From an uncultured Erysipelotrichaceae bacterium (GTDB taxonomy: Bacteria; Bacillota_I; Bacilli_A; Erysipelotrichales; Erysipelotrichaceae), in contig CAJKOS010000023.1 in the NCBI GenBank assembly GCA_905201565.1, forward strand, positions 1 through 15,792: a stretch of 15,792 nucleotides of DNA, in the 5' to 3' direction. A program made the position numbers and the translations under genes. Below, piece after piece: positions 14,661 through 15,792 of the stretch. Each line of letters begins with the position of its first letter. Positions within the stretch are counted from its first letter, which is position 1. Under the pieces are notes generated by a model. The model did no database searches, was not told the DNA's origin, and saw only the letters and a program-made list of their open reading frames with translations.

Positions 14661-15377
14661 ATGGCAAACATTTTACTGAATATATCCAACTTTGATGAAC
14701 CATGGGCTTATGCCACCATGGAACAATACCTGCACCCCGATACAAAGGTGCTCATCCTGCCATTATCCTATGATGAAGGCTGGATTACAGACAGGGAAGA
14801 ATGGTATGACCGCTATGGCAGAGGACAGCAGCACTATGAAGAACTTGTCCGTCCATTCCGTGCCTTTGGCATCAGGGATGATCAGATCCGCTGGGTCAAC
14901 TATTATGAAGATGATCCATCATCCGCAAAGCGAAAGATCAAAGAAGCGGATGTGCTCTTCTTTACCGGAGGACTTCCCGACTGGATGATGCAGAGGCTGT
15001 ATGACCTTGACATCCAGCAGGACATCCGCGATTACCAGGGGGTAGTCATGGGCACAAGTGCCGGTGCCCTCATCCAGCTCAGGGAATTTCATCTGACTGA
15101 AGATGCCGACTACCAGTTCCAATACCAGTATGGACTTGGATTATTGGATGATTTTGACATCGATGTCCACTATGAGCAGAATGAAAAACACCTCTATGCC
15201 ATCATCCGTTCCCTGGAAGACAAGGGATTACCGGTTATCTGTTATCCAAACCAGGGTGGCATAGTCATCGACCATGGACAGTATCAGTTACTGGGTGGTG
15301 CCTTTGTGGTAACACCAGATGACCTGGATGAAGTCTATGCAGCATATGAAGACAGCAAAACAGTCGGTTATTGGTAA
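14661..15377 (+). CDS. Peptidase S51-like protein (dipeptidase E / cyanophycinase family)
   Basis: 238 residues. A Rossmann-like alpha/beta protein with the family nucleophile elbow VVMGTSAGALIQL (128-140, Ser133), FFTGGLPDWMMQRL (100-113) in the place of the family GG(N/D) loop, and a possible catalytic His170 in DIDVHY. S51 peptidases cleave after N-terminal Asp or within Asp-Arg polymers. The remaining match is loose, so the substrate may differ and some residues of a classical triad cannot be placed. AAGGAGG stands six bases before the ATG. It is a single gene ending in a terminator. No signal peptide, so cytoplasmic. Confidence 0.8.
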   Translation: MANILLNISNFDEPWAYATMEQYLHPDTKVLILPLSYDEGWITDREEWYDRYGRGQQHYEELVRPFRAFGIRDDQIRWVNYYEDDPSSAKRKIKEADVLFFTGGLPDWMMQRLYDLDIQQDIRDYQGVVMGTSAGALIQLREFHLTEDADYQFQYQYGLGLLDDFDIDVHYEQNEKHLYAIIRSLEDKGLPVICYPNQGGIVIDHGQYQLLGGAFVVTPDDLDEVYAAYEDSKTVGYW

Positions 15378-15404
15378 AAGACGTACCTTGTGGTACGCCT
15401 TTTT
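15377..15404. terminator. Bidirectional rho-independent terminator
   Basis: Stem AAAGACGTACC (15377-15387) and GGTACGCCTTTTT (15392-15404) with loop TTGT and one A-C mismatch. T runs exist for both directions, so it can also end transcription of the truncated permease gene. It begins at the last base of the TAA stop. Confidence 0.75.
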
Positions 15405-15414
15405 CATAGCAGGA

Positions 15415-15753
15415 TCAGAATTCCTTATTGTTCATGATATGAGAGCTTATCGTATAGGATATGGCAAGAGAGAGGAGAACAAACAGGATGATAATGCCTG
15501 CGTATAGCACTGGAGGAGCTGTAAGGGATGAAAAATCAAGTATGTTGATTGTGCTGAAACCAGGTAGTTTTGAAAGAAGTATCACAGCCAGGATAATGCC
15601 ACCGGTGAGCAGGAAACGGATGTTTCTGCCATTTTCTGAACCAAATTTCAACTGGATGGGAATGTTGATGCACTGCAGCAGCAACAAGGCAGGAAGAAGT
15701 AAGATACTGAATGACAATACTGCCGTAAAACTCTGCAGGGTATTCTGTGTGAA
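15415..15753 (-). pseudogene. C-terminal fragment of an ABC-2 type transporter permease, cut by an IS element end
   Basis: 112 codons open on the minus strand from just after a TAG at 15756 to the TGA at 15415. Three hydrophobic segments are visible: around SFSILLLPALLLLQCINIPIQL, FLLTGGIILAVILL and VLYAGIIILFVLLSLAISYTIS. The middle wording IQLKFGSENGR and the end SLAISYTISSHIMNNKEF resemble the last half of ABC-2 permeases of about 200 residues (PF13346-like). There is no start codon with a ribosome binding site: the first possible start is a TTG at 15717 with none. The frame is intact up to the junction near 15749, where insertion-element sequence begins. Best read as a gene broken by insertion. 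Confidence 0.55.
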
Positions 15754-15792
15754 CTACTCCGACTTATAGAAGTCGGAGCTTCCAGGAAGCTT
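15749..15792 (-). mobile_element. Right end of an IS200/IS605-type (TnpB) element, partial
   Basis: Two adjacent hairpins lie at the window edge: CTCCGACTT/AAGTCGGAG (15757-15765 with 15770-15778, four-base loop) and AGCTTCC/GGAAGCT (15777-15783 with 15785-15791). On the minus strand the first hairpin is followed by GTAGTTCAC (15757-15749), wording I recall from the right ends of Firmicute IS605/TnpB elements, where the 3' part of the guide RNA scaffold lies. No transposase is in the window; the body would lie to the right. Confidence 0.55.

Noticed and set aside
15415..15717. A complete 100-residue membrane protein starting at TTG 15717
   Set aside because: No ribosome binding site precedes the TTG and the frame continues upstream to the element junction, so a truncated permease is the better reading.
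1..15792. CRISPR array, tRNA, rRNA, toxin-antitoxin or phage defence system
   Set aside because: I found no evenly spaced repeats, no cloverleaf-like sequence, and no gene pair of that kind on either strand.

Overview
The window looks like a chromosomal segment from a low-to-moderate GC Firmicute. The best fit is Erysipelotrichia or a close relative, judged from protein wording and gene content: an ECF folate transporter S component, paired U32 proteins of the YrrN/YrrO type, an atypical 570-residue PEP carboxykinase-like protein and a Pho two-component operon. No rRNA or marker gene is present, so the taxonomy is an inference. Genes are tightly packed, the longest non-coding stretch is about 200 bases, and almost every gene has a strong AGGAGG-type ribosome binding site.

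Left part (1-4053), all minus strand. In transcription order: folT, the S component of an ECF-type folate transporter, under what reads as a tetrahydrofolate riboswitch; yggS, a PLP-homeostasis protein, with a promoter placed so that its mRNA may be leaderless; a class I aminotransferase; a zinc-dependent phospholipase C-like protein; and a P-loop kinase that runs off the left edge.

Middle part (4054-8656), plus strand. A three-gene, translationally coupled operon encodes two U32-family proteins (TrhP1/TrhP2-like, implicated in wobble-uridine hydroxylation of tRNA) and a TrmH/SpoU RNA methyltransferase. A monocistronic PEP carboxykinase-like gene follows. It ends at a perfect 28-base palindromic terminator shared with the convergent old yellow enzyme gene.

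Right part (8656-13440), minus strand. A phosphate-response operon pstB-phoU-phoB-phoR lies downstream of a two-repeat Pho box, and an old yellow enzyme gene with its own promoter follows. The permease and binding-protein genes pstS, pstC and pstA are not next to pstB.

Far right (13588-15792). A second TrmH-family methyltransferase (YsgA-like) converges with, and overlaps, an acylphosphatase gene. Divergent from that is a peptidase S51-like protein. The last feature is the C-terminal half of an ABC-2 type permease that appears to be cut by the right end of an IS200/IS605-type (TnpB) element, whose body lies beyond the window.

The points most worth a second look are the folT leader, where the aptamer loop can imitate the Shine-Dalgarno sequence; the overlapping divergent folT/trhP promoters; the possible leaderless yggS mRNA; the IS605 end with a readable guide into the broken permease; and terminators fused to stop codons. 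I see no CRISPR array, tRNA, rRNA or defence island.
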